Part shown: positions 1-11,100 of the stretch, piece by piece | How the letters are laid out: every line of letters begins with the position of its first letter | How positions within the stretch are numbered: position 1 is the stretch's first letter | Assembly (NCBI GenBank): GCA_019914995.1 | Contig: CM034136.1 | Span: 2,743,270-2,807,269, forward strand | From: Acanthochlamys bracteata | Taxonomy: Eukaryota; Streptophyta; Magnoliopsida; Pandanales; Velloziaceae | Reading direction: 5' to 3' | DNA length: 64,000 nucleotides | Notes under the pieces: generated by a model | What the model saw: the letters and a program-made list of their open reading frames with translations, nothing else | Database searches by the model: none | What the model was told of the DNA's origin: nothing | Program-made: the position numbers and the translations under genes

Positions 1-2401
1 CTAACCTTTGGACAAGTCGTAGGAACTTGACCCTTATCTGCTCCACCTTCTCATGCAGCTTCTTCTCTTCATCGTCCATAATCTCAGGTTCTCCAACAAC
101 AGTAAGTTCAGACTGTGAAAAGAGGCTTGGCCTGGCAGTAGCAGCAGAGCGGGCAGGACCAGGCCTCAAAGAAGGGGCTGAGGAACCTAGACCAGCAGGA
201 CGGTCAACTGAAAATATCCTAGTAGTGTCAGATGAACTGCTGCTAACATTGCCATCTGATGACCCACCAGTAGCTGCTCTCAAGAGAGCAGCCAAGGCAG
301 CAGAGTCAAAAAGTTCCCTTCCATCACCCTCTTCATCAGTGTCAACTTCTTCTTCAGAATCAGTCACAATCTGGCCATCTACATCTCGTGCATAGTCACG
401 CGAGCGGGAACTGGCACGAGAAGAACCCTCCAGATCCTTTATAAACTGCTTTGCAGCTTCAGAGCTCTCCAAGATTGCAACTCTGGCAGGCCCCTCAGAA
501 GTCAAGCCTCGACCTTCCCCCTCAGCCTCATGTTGACCTGCATCTTCATCCTCATCAACTTCATGGGAACCATCATCTTGAACATTAATTTGTTGGTCTG
601 CAACAGAAGCTTTTGCAGGGGTCACACTAGCACTTTCCAAGTTCTCTTTTTCATACCCCTTACTAGAATCCTCGGCAACTATGGGCTCCCCTGCAACCTC
701 CTGAGCTTCTGCAGGGATCACACTAGCACTTTCCAGGTTCTCTTTTTCCTCCCCCCTACTAGAATCTCCCGCAACTATGGGCTCCTCTGCAACCTCCTGA
801 ACTATGAACTTTTCTCCTCCATCAGCAGCTGTCTCCTCTCCTACGTCCTTCCTTTTCTCATCATGGGTAAATGACTTCGCTTCTCCCTCATCATCACCAG
901 CCTCCTGAACTGGGGCAGAGCTACAATCAGCATCATCAGTTTCTATTTTCTTCGACACCGGCAGAGACCTTTCCGCTGAACCCTCATCCTTCTCAGCTCC
1001 TCCCAAAGTCGTAACAGCTTCACCACTGACCCCAGCATCACTCTTAGATTCAATATTACGAGGAACCTCAGGCTCTAATGGAACAGAACGTTCCTTATCC
1101 ATACCCTTATCATCCTCCTGAGTAACATGTCTTGAATCAATACATTCAGATTTTATGCATTCAGAAGCAGGAGTATGTACCTCGTCATGTTTTTTCTCAG
1201 GTTGAACAGTTTTGCTCTTTTCTTCCGCCCACTGAGCTGCCATGGGAGCAGATCCAGCACTGTCCAGGGCAACATCTTCCTCGTGAGGAGCAGCCTCAGA
1301 ACCATCAGCAGCTACTGACTCAGAAGAATTCAGGGAAACTCCAGCAGCTTCTTTCTCAACATCTGCAGCTTCTGGTTTTTCTATCAGTACAGCATCAGTT
1401 CCTGTTCCTTTATTGGTGCTTTCAGAAGCCCCGCTGTTCTGAACTTCTGCAGCACGTAGGCCTTCAGCTGCCACGGCTTCAGGAAACTCCGCCTGCTCAG
1501 ACTTCGCTCCACCACTAGAGATTTCCGAACCTCCCCCTTTCTCAATCCCAGCAGCATCCATTCCATCAGCCTTCTCTGACTCTCCCTTGAGGCCATTTTC
1601 TTCAGTTTCTGAAGAATTCAAAGAATCACCTTTATCCAATGCCACTTCTCCCCCAGAACCATCAGCATCTTCCATAGTCTTCAACTTTGCAGCTTCTTCA
1701 GTTTCGTGATTTATAGAATTACTACCAGCTTCTTCATTATCTACCCCATTCAATTCTTCAAGAGGTTTCAACCCAACAGTTTCACCAGCACCAATCCCTC
1801 CATCTCCTCCAATTCCATCACCCTTTGGCTCCTCCTCATCACGTTTCTTTGACTCCGCAGCTTCTTCAGTTTCATGATTCTCGGAATCATCAGCAGCTTC
1901 TTGATTAATCACCTCATTCAACTCTTCTAGTGGACTGAATCCAACAGAGCTAACGCCTCCGTCAACCTTGGATTCCTCATGCTTCTCTCCATGGCCTTCA
2001 GCAACACCGTTCTCCAAAGAACCAGAACCCGAATTCAAAACCTCCAGTTTCCCCACACCAGAATTTCCAACTTGCGGGCGCTCCGCCGCAATCCTAGTGA
2101 CAGCATCGGTCTCATCGCCACCATCATCCTCACCCTCCTCCACATCAAACACTTCCTCTTCTTCTTCACCATCGTCTTCGTCGCCCGTTATTTTTGCTTT
2201 CGGCATAGCCGCGTTACCTTCACCGGGAAGTTTCTTGCTGCTGCTGTTGCTGTGGTCTTCTTCGGGTTCAGGGTCAGAAGCAGTTTCGAAACCATCGTCG
2301 ACCTCGCTGCCGTCGGACGGTGAAATCTTCGAGGACTCGACCTCGTCGGCAGACAGTGGCGCGCGGATTGCGACTGAACTCCTCTGCCCTTCGCCGTCCA
2401 T
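1..2401 (-). CDS. TOC159: TOC159-type chloroplast preprotein import receptor, N-terminal acidic domain (partial)
   Basis: One open frame runs from ATG at 2401 leftwards off the window edge for 800 codons without a stop. The product starts MDGEGQRSS and is dominated by Asp, Glu, Ser, Ala and Gly, as in the disordered A-domain of Toc159 receptors. The last ~100 residues carry family hallmarks: VTDSEEEVDTDEEGDG, ELFDSAALAALLRAATGG, FSVDRPAGLGSS and finally IRVKFLRLVQRL, the lead-in to the GTPase domain. The G- and M-domains should continue beyond position 1. Toc159 is an outer-envelope GTPase of the TOC complex that recognises transit peptides of photosynthetic preproteins. The long A-domain (~780 aa) fits TOC159 better than the TOC132/120/90 members. 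It contains two internal repeats: a 56-aa period around PLEELN (residues ~157 and ~213) and a 32-aa tandem repeat. The gene is AG/CT-rich just upstream, with a TATA-like site. Family assignment is very secure; paralogue assignment is likely. Confidence 0.95.
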   Translation of the reverse strand, partial: MDGEGQRSSVAIRAPLSADEVESSKISPSDGSEVDDGFETASDPEPEEDHSNSSSKKLPGEGNAAMPKAKITGDEDDGEEEEEVFDVEEGEDDGGDETDAVTRIAAERPQVGNSGVGKLEVLNSGSGSLENGVAEGHGEKHEESKVDGGVSSVGFSPLEELNEVINQEAADDSENHETEEAAESKKRDEEEPKGDGIGGDGGIGAGETVGLKPLEELNGVDNEEAGSNSINHETEEAAKLKTMEDADGSGGEVALDKGDSLNSSETEENGLKGESEKADGMDAAGIEKGGGSEISSGGAKSEQAEFPEAVAAEGLRAAEVQNSGASESTNKGTGTDAVLIEKPEAADVEKEAAGVSLNSSESVAADGSEAAPHEEDVALDSAGSAPMAAQWAEEKSKTVQPEKKHDEVHTPASECIKSECIDSRHVTQEDDKGMDKERSVPLEPEVPRNIESKSDAGVSGEAVTTLGGAEKDEGSAERSLPVSKKIETDDADCSSAPVQEAGDDEGEAKSFTHDEKRKDVGEETAADGGEKFIVQEVAEEPIVAGDSSRGEEKENLESASVIPAEAQEVAGEPIVAEDSSKGYEKENLESASVTPAKASVADQQINVQDDGSHEVDEDEDAGQHEAEGEGRGLTSEGPARVAILESSEAAKQFIKDLEGSSRASSRSRDYARDVDGQIVTDSEEEVDTDEEGDGRELFDSAALAALLRAATGGSSDGNVSSSSSDTTRIFSVDRPAGLGSSAPSLRPGPARSAATARPSLFSQSELTVVGEPEIMDDEEKKLHEKVEQIRVKFLRLVQRL
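615..806 (-). repeat. 96-bp (32-aa) in-frame tandem repeat in the TOC159 A-domain
   Basis: Two adjacent 96-bp units (615-710 and 711-806) both encode a block with EPIVA.DSS.G and ENLESASV.PA. They differ by a few substitutions and one codon. The period is a multiple of three, so the reading frame is kept, as expected for expansion of a disordered acidic domain. Confidence 0.85.
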
Positions 2402-2570
2402 GGATTCAATTGAAGGGGAAAAAAAAATTGATGGCTTTTAAGTTTATTGAATTCGAAGTTTAGAGAGGCAGCGGCAGAACACGCGCCGCCCGAGAAAGCA
2501 GAGAGATCGATTGAGAGATGGGAAGTGGGATAAGGGAGGGATAAGAGAAGTATATAGAGAGAGAGAACAC
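2402..2570 (-). promoter_or_regulatory. TOC159 5' UTR and core promoter with TATA-like box
   Basis: On the minus strand a CTATATA motif (plus 2551-2557) lies in a CT-rich tract about 150 bp upstream of the ATG. The stretch down to the ATG is pyrimidine-rich, like a plant Y-patch leader. A start site near 2520 is inferred from TATA spacing only. Confidence 0.45.
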
Positions 2571-2912
2571 AGGCTGCAGCAGGGTTTGAGAGAGCCACAT
2601 AGACAAGGATAAGGTGAGAGAAAGTATTTATTAGAATACAAGATAATATAAGGTCAGTGCTTTTCAACTTTATTTTTATTAATTTTTATTAATATTTTTT
2701 TTAAAATTCATATTAATATTTATGCACCATAACATTATATATAAATATTTCTTTATTTCTTCAACCTACAAATAAATTATTTACTAAAACTAATAAAAAA
2801 TATCTTTAAAAAGTTTCAACTTTTTAATCAATCTCAACTCAAATGATCCCTGAACCCTGAATGTATTTTTATTTGGAAGATCTTTTGTCAGTGTAATGAA
2901 ATGGGCTAGAAT
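2571..2912. other. AT-rich upstream region, nothing identified
   Basis: This is AT-rich DNA between the TOC159 leader and the first hAT-like element. I see no open frame with recognisable residues and no clear repeat. Distal promoter elements of TOC159 may lie here. Confidence 0.5.
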
Positions 2913-3643
2913 CATAGTTGGCAGATCCGGACCGACCCGTCCGGATCGACTCGAGAACCGTCGATCCGGACGGTAAACCGGTCCGGGTCTGAAAAAAATT
3001 ATTTTTTTTAATTAATTAAAAAAATATTTAAAAATTAATTAAAAAATTTTAAATTGATGACATATTTAATATAAAAATAATTATTAATAATTCTATCTTG
3101 AAAAATAATATTTAGTTTAAATTTTGTATTTGAATGTAATAATGCAAAAATATAATTACTTATATCTTATTTGCAAATATCAATTATTAGTGATTTTTAA
3201 ATTTTTATATTGCAAAATATTTAGAATCAAATATGTATACCTAAAAAAATTTGTTATATCTCTTTTATGATTTCTCTATTTTATGATTTTATTTTTTTTA
3301 ATCTCCTAATTTATTTAAATATTTTTTATTATAAATTTTAGTTGTTATTATTATTATTGGTGGTGGCAATATTTTAATTTTCGCTGTGATTATTATTGTT
3401 GTTGTTGTTGATAGTAATGCTATAAATAAAAGTATTTTAATTTTTTGCTATGATTACTATTGATATTATTATTGATAGTATTATTGGCAATATTATTTTT
3501 TATTATAATTATTATTATTCTTAATTAAACATAATAATATTATTGACCCGACGGTTCGATCCGACTGACCCGACGGTTCGACCCAAAAACCATGACCCGG
3601 ACAATTTTCTGGTTCGATGTCCGGTCCGGTTCTTACAACTATG
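2913..3643 (+). mobile_element. Non-autonomous hAT-like element, copy A
   Basis: This is a 731-bp AT-rich element bounded by imperfect terminal inverted repeats: CATAGTTGGCAGATCCGGAC at the left and, read inward from the right, CATAGTTGTAAGAACCGGAC. It is flanked by an 8-bp target duplication, GCTAGAAT at 2905-2912 and GCTAGAAC at 3644-3651 (7/8). CA-type ends plus an 8-bp duplication are typical of hAT transposons. The subterminal regions are CCGG-rich and the interior has trinucleotide-rich AT stretches. No coding capacity is seen. Confidence 0.85.
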
Positions 3644-3814
3644 GCTAGAACGTTTGGGCTCTGGAGTTTGGAGTTGTGTTTTTGGGTTATGATTAGGCTC
3701 CTTGAAGAACTGTAAATTGCGTAATTGGTTGTTCTGATGACGGGGTTTTATTACATTTCAAGTGATATGATTGTGTTGGTCACTATCAGATTAGCATTTT
3801 AGAAAAGAAAAGAT

Positions 3815-4559
3815 CACAGTTGTAAGAACCGGACCGGACATCGAACCGAAAAATTATCCGGGTCACGGTTTTTGGGTCGAACCGACCGTCGGGTCAATAA
3901 TATTAAATTATTTTTAATTAAGAATAATAATAATTATAATAAAAAATAATATTGCCAATAATACTATCAATAATAATATCAATAGTAATCATAGCAAAAA
4001 ATTAAAATATTTTTATTTATAGCATTACTATCAACAACAACAGCAATAATAATCACAGCGAAAATTAAAATATTGCCACCACCAATAATAATAATAACAA
4101 CTAAAATTTATAATAAGAAATATTTAAATAAATTAGGAGATTAGAAAAAAATAAAATCATAAAATAGAGAAATCATAAAAGAGATATAACAAATTTTTTT
4201 AGGTATACATATTTGATTCTAAATATTTTACAATATAAAAATTTAAAAATCACTAATAATTGATATTTACAAATAAGATATAAGTAATTATATTTTTGTA
4301 TTATTACATTCAAATACAAAATTTAAACTAAATATTATTTTTCAAGATAGGATTATTAATAATTATTTTTGTATTAAATATGTCATCAATTTAAAATTTT
4401 TTAATTAATTTTTAAATATTTTTAGTTAATTTTTAAATATTTTTTAATTAATTTTTAAATATTTTTTTAATTAATTAAAAAAAATGGTTTTTTGCAGACG
4501 CGGATCGGTTTACCGTCCGGGTCGACGGTTCCCGGGTCGGTCCGGATCTGCCAACTATG
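3815..4559 (-). mobile_element. Non-autonomous hAT-like element, copy B (inverted relative to A)
   Basis: This 745-bp element is closely similar to copy A along its whole length but in the opposite orientation. It has a perfect 8-bp target duplication, GAAAAGAT at 3807-3814 and 4560-4567. It differs from A mainly by a short internal duplication of an ATTTTTAAATATTTTT-type stretch near its right end. The 163-bp spacer between A and B is unique. A and B together form a large inverted repeat. Confidence 0.85.
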
Positions 4560-4567
4560 GAAAAGAT

Positions 4568-6160
4568 GCCAACTCTGTTGGAACTGCTTATTCTATTGAA
4601 GAAGGTTTTTAAAAAAAAATTTGTGATCATAAATCCATCAATTTTGACATGTTAATATGTAATTAATAAAAAATTACTAAATTCGCCAAAACAATTATGA
4701 AAAAACATATTGTTTTTTACGGCATTGACGTATTGTTTGGAAACGAAATAAAAAAATAAAAACAAATAAATATAAAAATAAAAATAATGAATATAAGTCT
4801 AGAGTATTATTTAAATTTATAAATATATCAGTAACATTAAAGTTTTAACCGTCAGATATAAACGAATAATAAAGATGTATTTTTAATAAACAATTCAAAC
4901 AATTTGTTTAGATTAATATTAGATATAAAATAATATAATCAATTATTTAATAGAAAAAGTTTTGGACTATATATTTCATTATTTTCTCTGCTACATATTA
5001 GCTATTACTTTCAAATCTATCATGCGTTTTGTAGCGATCAATTCAACATATTATGATGTTACTAACAATGGCAAACATGCTCTTAATTCCAATCCATAAA
5101 CCAGACACCATACTAATGATCTCAGTGTCTCCAAATCCACATTATAATGTGATGACTATAGTTAGAGTGTAATTTTTCACCCAAAAGTATCTTCCCACAA
5201 AAATCACTTCCGGATACCTTTCTATATTCTTTTTTTATAAAAAGTTACTTTCGAAAAAAGTAACTTCCTAGTAATAAAACTCAACCATTTTAGTGACTTT
5301 CACTTCTTTTTTATTGCTCATTTCATTCTTCCTCCCTGCGCTTCTTTCATCTCCTTAGAGCCTGCAATTACAATATCTCCCTTCGACTTCCATTTGCAAC
5401 TCTCATGTCGAAATTCGAACGTCGAATGTCAGCAATTCTCTTTCCTCTCTGCTATGTTTGCTTTCATCGGCACTATACAAATGAATTGAGCCACTTTTGT
5501 GTTCGCGTGAAACCATAGATTAGCTAAAGACATTCTTTTTCCGTAAATTGACTCTTAACTCTATGATCATTCATCTTTGTTCTTATGCAAATGCACCAAA
5601 CCCCTTTGTTTAGGTGAGAGTTTAATTGAGATAATTTGAAATGAGTTAAGCAATTCACCTTTCTTGATCCCATTAGGCAAAATTGAGATGAGATGAATGA
5701 AGATTTTAAGTTTTCATCTATTTTTATCTTATGCAAGGTAAAACTAGTTACGCAAGTTGAAAATTAATTTCTAACTTGTTTTCTAATTTCCTAACAGCCG
5801 CTGTCTTCGGCAATCTTCGATGCTGATTTTCTGCTCCTCTCCTCACTCCATTACATTGATAATGATTTGGAGGGGATCACAATTGCCGATCTTTCTCTAT
5901 AGTCCGAATGCTCATATTTATCTCCGTGCTACCACCGTTGATGCTGCCACAAGAAATCATAGATCCGTATTCGAATTCCCTACCCATGTAAATCTAGTGG
6001 GTGTGGTTTTTATCTATCTGTACAGTATTCTGAAGTTGTAATATGTTTCAATGCCAAAATTTTCATAAGTTCCTTCTCAGGATTTTTTTTTTTAAGTAGA
6101 GAAAGATAATGGTTTGTGCCATTTGCTAGTTCCTTGCCATTCGCTGCTATTAGTTTAGAG
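4568..6160. other. Intergenic, no gene recognised
   Basis: AT-rich sequence with only short chance open frames, none with recognisable residues. No promoter, RNA gene or transposon end could be supported here. Confidence 0.5.
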
Positions 6161-6923
6161 CATAGTTGAAAGAACCGAACTGAACGTCGAATTGGCAAAC
6201 TATTCGGGTCACAATTTTCGAGTTGATTCGTCGTGTCAATAATATTAAGGCATCGATGGGAGCGACATGGTTGCATCATCGTTATTTTTCAACCAACAAC
6301 AACATAATTACAGCAAGAAACATAATTGTTTCCGACCAATAATAACAACAATTATAATGAAAAATCTATTGCCACCATGACACAACCAATAACAACAATC
6401 ACAGCAAAAAATTAAAATATTACCACCATGGTATTACCACCACCACCAACAATAACAATAACAACAGTAAAAATTTATAATGAGAAATTATTTAAATAAA
6501 TTAGGCGATTAGAAGAAGATAAAATCATACAATAAATAAATCATAAAAGAACCAACTTTTTTGGATATACATATTTGAGTCTGAATATTTTACAATAAAA
6601 ATTAAAAATGACTAATAATTGATATTTATAAATGACATGTAACCAACTATATTTTTGTATTATCACATACAAATGCAAAATCTAAATTACATATTATTTT
6701 TCAACATAAGCTATTAATATAATATATCATCAATTTAAATTTTTTTAAATAATTTTTTTTAATCTCATTCAATCTGATTTAATTCGGACGGGCATGTCGA
6801 TCGGGTTGAAGCGGGTCAAATGGATCAGAACGGATTGATTGCATAGACGATTTTTTTACAAATCCGAATCGGTTTATCGTCCGGATCAATGGTTTTCGGT
6901 TTGATCCATATCTGACAATTATG
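6161..6923 (-). mobile_element. Diverged hAT-like element, copy C
   Basis: An older copy of the family at 2913 and 3815, in the orientation of copy B. It begins CATAGTTGAAAGAACCGAAC and ends CTGACAATTATG. The interior keeps recognisable blocks, such as the AATAATATTAA region and the CACCACCAACAATAA tract. Flanks GTTTAGAG (6153-6160) and ATTTAGAA (6924-6931) look like a decayed 8-bp target duplication (6/8). Confidence 0.7.
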
Positions 6924-6933
6924 ATTTAGAAAA

Positions 6934-7173
6934 CGTTTGGCATTATTTAAGTGCTTCTCATTTTAAATAAATATTTTATATTTTATAATATATTTTAATA
7001 GTATTTATAGAATTGTTTTAAAATTTTGGAACTATTAAAAATTTGTATGACATAAAATATTTTTGTATATCATTTTTGTTTACGTAAAAATAAAACTTGT
7101 TCTAAAATTTTTTAAAATATTTTTATTTCAAAAATCTTGATTTTATAAGTACTTTTCCAGACGGCTCCCTAAG
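6934..7173. repeat. MITE-like element, GTTTGG-family copy 1
   Basis: A ~240-bp AT-rich element starting near AACGTTTGGCATTATTTAAG and ending near AAGTACTTTTCCAGACGGC, so its ends are imperfect inverted repeats. It resembles the copies at 21011, 22811 and 60739. It directly abuts hAT copy C. Confidence 0.45.
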
Positions 7174-8192
7174 TTTTAGTTCTGTGCTAATTAGTAAAGT
7201 TGTACCGATTAATTGTAACAGGCTAATGGGATTAGATTTGCTGTGTTTGACATAGTAACTTTGACTTAATTCCTAATTAGGACGTTAAATGAAGGTAAAC
7301 CCTTGTTGAGTGCTTAATTTAGTAAACTGTTAACATTCTGTAACGCATTACGATTGGATTATTGTGTTTTGTGGCGAGGATGAAAGCATGAGTTAAGTTT
7401 TAACTAGTATATGGTCCATGCATAAAACTTTGAGTTAGATTAATATCTAAATTTATTTTAATAAAATTAGTTGAAAATTAGATTAATATAATTAAAATTA
7501 TAAATTTTTTATTAAAAATTTATTTTTACTTTTTATTTTATTTTATCTTCCATATAATAAGCAAAATTTATGTTTTACTAATATATTCAGTTACGATAAC
7601 ACTTATCTTTATCTATACTTCGTCTTTTATTAATTAATTTCGTTTAGAAAGGATGCGTAAGGAATCAAATTTCTTTGTCGTGATTGCGTCCAATTACCTA
7701 CTGTACATTCCTGACTACATATCTTTAAATTTAAATTTAAATTCAAAATAACATAACAACATAAAAGAAGGATTATTTCAAAATTGAATTTTTGAACAAT
7801 TTTTTAATCATCATAATAAAGCCATCGTTCCCTTGGAGATGGATGCAGACACCAAGCAACCGCTTTACCTGCCAATCGATAAATTAAATTACACAAGAAC
7901 ATTCAACACGAATCTAAAGATCTAGAACGTATCCAAATGACATAAAATTACAAAGCTTTTATGTTTAAATTATAAGTAATGATTTTGATTTTTATTTAAG
8001 ATCTACAAATATGCATTAGAAGTATCAAATGGAACGCAATTGAAGTATGTAGAATTAGGATTCTACATGAAGATGACGAGCGTCCAAACACGCTTAACAA
8101 GAGCAGAAACTACTCGGGTTTGGGGAAAATTCTCCTCTCCTGCCATAACTGATGAATGTTGCACAGGATTCAGTTGTTGGCAGATATTTCCA
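7174..8192. other. Intergenic region and likely 3' UTR of the tafazzin-like gene
   Basis: AT-rich sequence with nothing recognisable up to about 8030. The stretch 8040-8192 directly follows the stop codon of the minus-strand acyltransferase and is probably its 3' UTR. Confidence 0.45.
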
Positions 8193-11100
8193 TCAACAAA
8201 CTGCTTCCTTCAAAGGTCCTTCACGAACATCATAAGGATGGTCACCAGCTATCCTTCCATTAATAAATAATCCCTTAGCAGCAAAACCCATTAACTCACT
8301 CGGATTCATGTAGCTCTGAATTCTTGAAACTATGCCACCTCCATCTAAATAACTCATCCTGGTATACCAACGAGTGGAGGCTGGTCTTCCTACAAGACTA
8401 ACACACGACATTGGCCGAGTTTGCACTACTTCAGCAACATGACATTCTCTCTCTGAGGTCATAAAGTTTTCCATGCCAAATGCCTCCCAATCAACTTTCT
8501 GCCAAATTCTCCATACGTGATCATCTTTCTGTGCATAGAACTCTCTAGCTTGAAAGGACTGATCCAAAGCCATCATATCAACTTGGTCCTTGAGCTCATG
8601 AAGCCGGTGACCTATCCTTGATGAAACAGCATCATACAAAATTCCACTTGAGATGGTTTGAGGGTCGTCCTTATTGCTAAGCAAATCATCAAGATGTATT
8701 GGATCACCGACAAGCACTATCACCTGCAAGATCACAATAAATTAGGAATCCAGCTGAGAAACAAAAAAAATTGAAGATGACAAACAGATGCCAATACAAC
8801 ATGCATTTACCTTCTTGCCAATCTTGGGGAAATTTGAACCTATTGGCATAATTTCTTGCATCCCAGTGTGTACAAAGGGGATAACAATAGGAGCATGATC
8901 TGCATCCACGACTAACCTATAAGATCAACATGCAGAACAAAAAGTCAAATATCAAGAACAAAAAGAGGAACAAAGCAAATATTATTACTTGGACAAATTG
9001 TTGTTGCTATGAAGATCAAGGATTAGAAGCAATTTACTTTTTCCTGGAAAAATCTACCTACAAAAAGTCCAAGCTGAAAGTACATATCACTATATGCTGT
9101 TCAGAACACTACATGTTGAGATGATAACATGCTTAGTAGTCTCTTGATGTCTTTCCTATTTCGATTTTCAGAGAAGTATGTTATCCATGTTCTTCTTGAT
9201 GAATAAAAAACTTCTCCTACCTAAGAATGACAGCTTTTTCATTAGACCTGTACCCTACTGACACAAATTCACTGTGTGAAGAACTTTAACTGCAGATTGG
9301 TGACTATTAAATTAGTAACAGATGCAGACACTGTGTTGTGCTTACTGACTCACCAAACTTGCTATAAACAAACGTTAAAACAATTACACCAAAAGCTCAA
9401 AACTTACCACCTTAACAAAATGCTTTCTTACACCACCATTGTGCTCCATAACAGCAACCTTGGACTATAAAAGAATAAATAACAATACGTACACACAACT
9501 ATCCTAACTCCAAATGCAGCACCAGAAACAAACTTACTAAAATCAAGATGAGCTTTGAAATTAATAAATAGTTGTTCTGACCATTCAACACATTTTTTCA
9601 TCGGTGTTGCATAAATTCATGCAGATACTTTTACAAACACTTTCCGAACTAGTAACTCAAACATTTAAAGCGCCTAAAGGAGAATAACAACAAAATAAAC
9701 AGCATATTCAAGACATGACCTAAATATGAAAAAGGGGATGCATTTTCTTTTATCAAGCTCGGTGAAGGCTTATGATTAGAAGCATGATATAATGATCTGC
9801 ATGCAAGGCTATTTATCAACAAGCACCTTTTTCTTTCTTTTTTTAATTAAGGAGATTCATTTGCATAAACATAACCAAAACATTTTTAGAGTAAAGTCGA
9901 GAAGATCTAGGTCATGCAACCACATTGCTTAATCAAAGCTGAATGTATTTAAGAGAAACACTATCAATTGCAAGGATAGAACAGAAGGGTAAACAGAATA
10001 GAAGTCCATACATATAATCTAAAAGAACAAATGATATCCTGCATACATAATCTAAAAGAACGTATGATATCCTTCTAATACCTTCCAACACCCCTCTTGG
10101 AAGAGCCAATGGTCCTCCCTCCATCTTTTGAACGACTTCCCTCTGGAAATATGTGCACCCACCCACCATTATTTAACTTGGATATAGCCAAATCCATCCC
10201 CTGATAGGCAAAGAAAGTCAGGTATCTGAATGTGCAAAAACAAGCATGTCCAGGAAAACGAATACCAGCAAAAATCTAGAGGAAACATTTCCAAGCACAA
10301 ACTCTAATCAAGCTTGCCTTAAAGCCCCAACTCAACTAACAATCCTAAAGGTGCCTCTATCATCTGTCTTAGATCCCCATTCTCTTAAGATAACTATAAC
10401 TTAGCGATGATCACTAGTTGATCAACATTGTTTGTCAGCATGTCAGTCTATGCATGCTGCTCAAGGGCAGGCCCAACAAAACAGAAAAGGAAAGGTTGGT
10501 ACTTAAAGGCCTTTGATAAAATTATTGAACTACCTGAAAGAATATTGCTAATATATTCATGCAGATCGCCATTTGAGAAGCTCAAAAGTACAAATAGAAT
10601 TGATTATATTCTTCTTATAGAGTAGGTCTAAATGTACAAACAAACACAGAAATAAAGGGCCTCACACTGTCTTTCATAAGCAAACATAGAAACAATGCAT
10701 AGATGTAAATGAATTTGGTACCCGCTTTTCCCATAAAATTGACAAAATTGTAGGAGAAACAGTGGGTATCACAAGAGTGAGAATCTATTTCTATTAATAA
10801 CACTTTTTTGTACTCATATTTTGAAACCCATAAGAAAAATATCTCAAATAAATTGCTTGAAGGAGGAGTTGTCAAAAACTTGGGGCTTCCAATGTAATAC
10901 CTTCTGGTATACGCCATCACCGCGGGAAACTGGTAATACTTTTACACATCTGAAGAATGTAGACAGCACAGGATTCTTGAAACACCGGTCTGTTGCACAA
11001 AGCGTCCATCTCAAATTGCGAGCATCCAACATTGCACTTGGTGGAATCAAAGAAGCAATCACAAGTGGATCATCCATAGATGCGACATGATTGCTTACCT

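Noticed and set aside
1..2440. Several plus-strand open frames rich in Ser, Pro and Thr across the first 2.4 kb
   Set aside because: They are antisense shadows of the acidic TOC159 A-domain, whose GAN codons read as Ser, Leu and Phe on the other strand.
2188..2667. A 159-codon minus-strand frame over the TOC159 start
   Set aside because: It is out of frame with the TOC159 coding sequence, which has the family residues, and it crosses the leader. It is a chance overlap.
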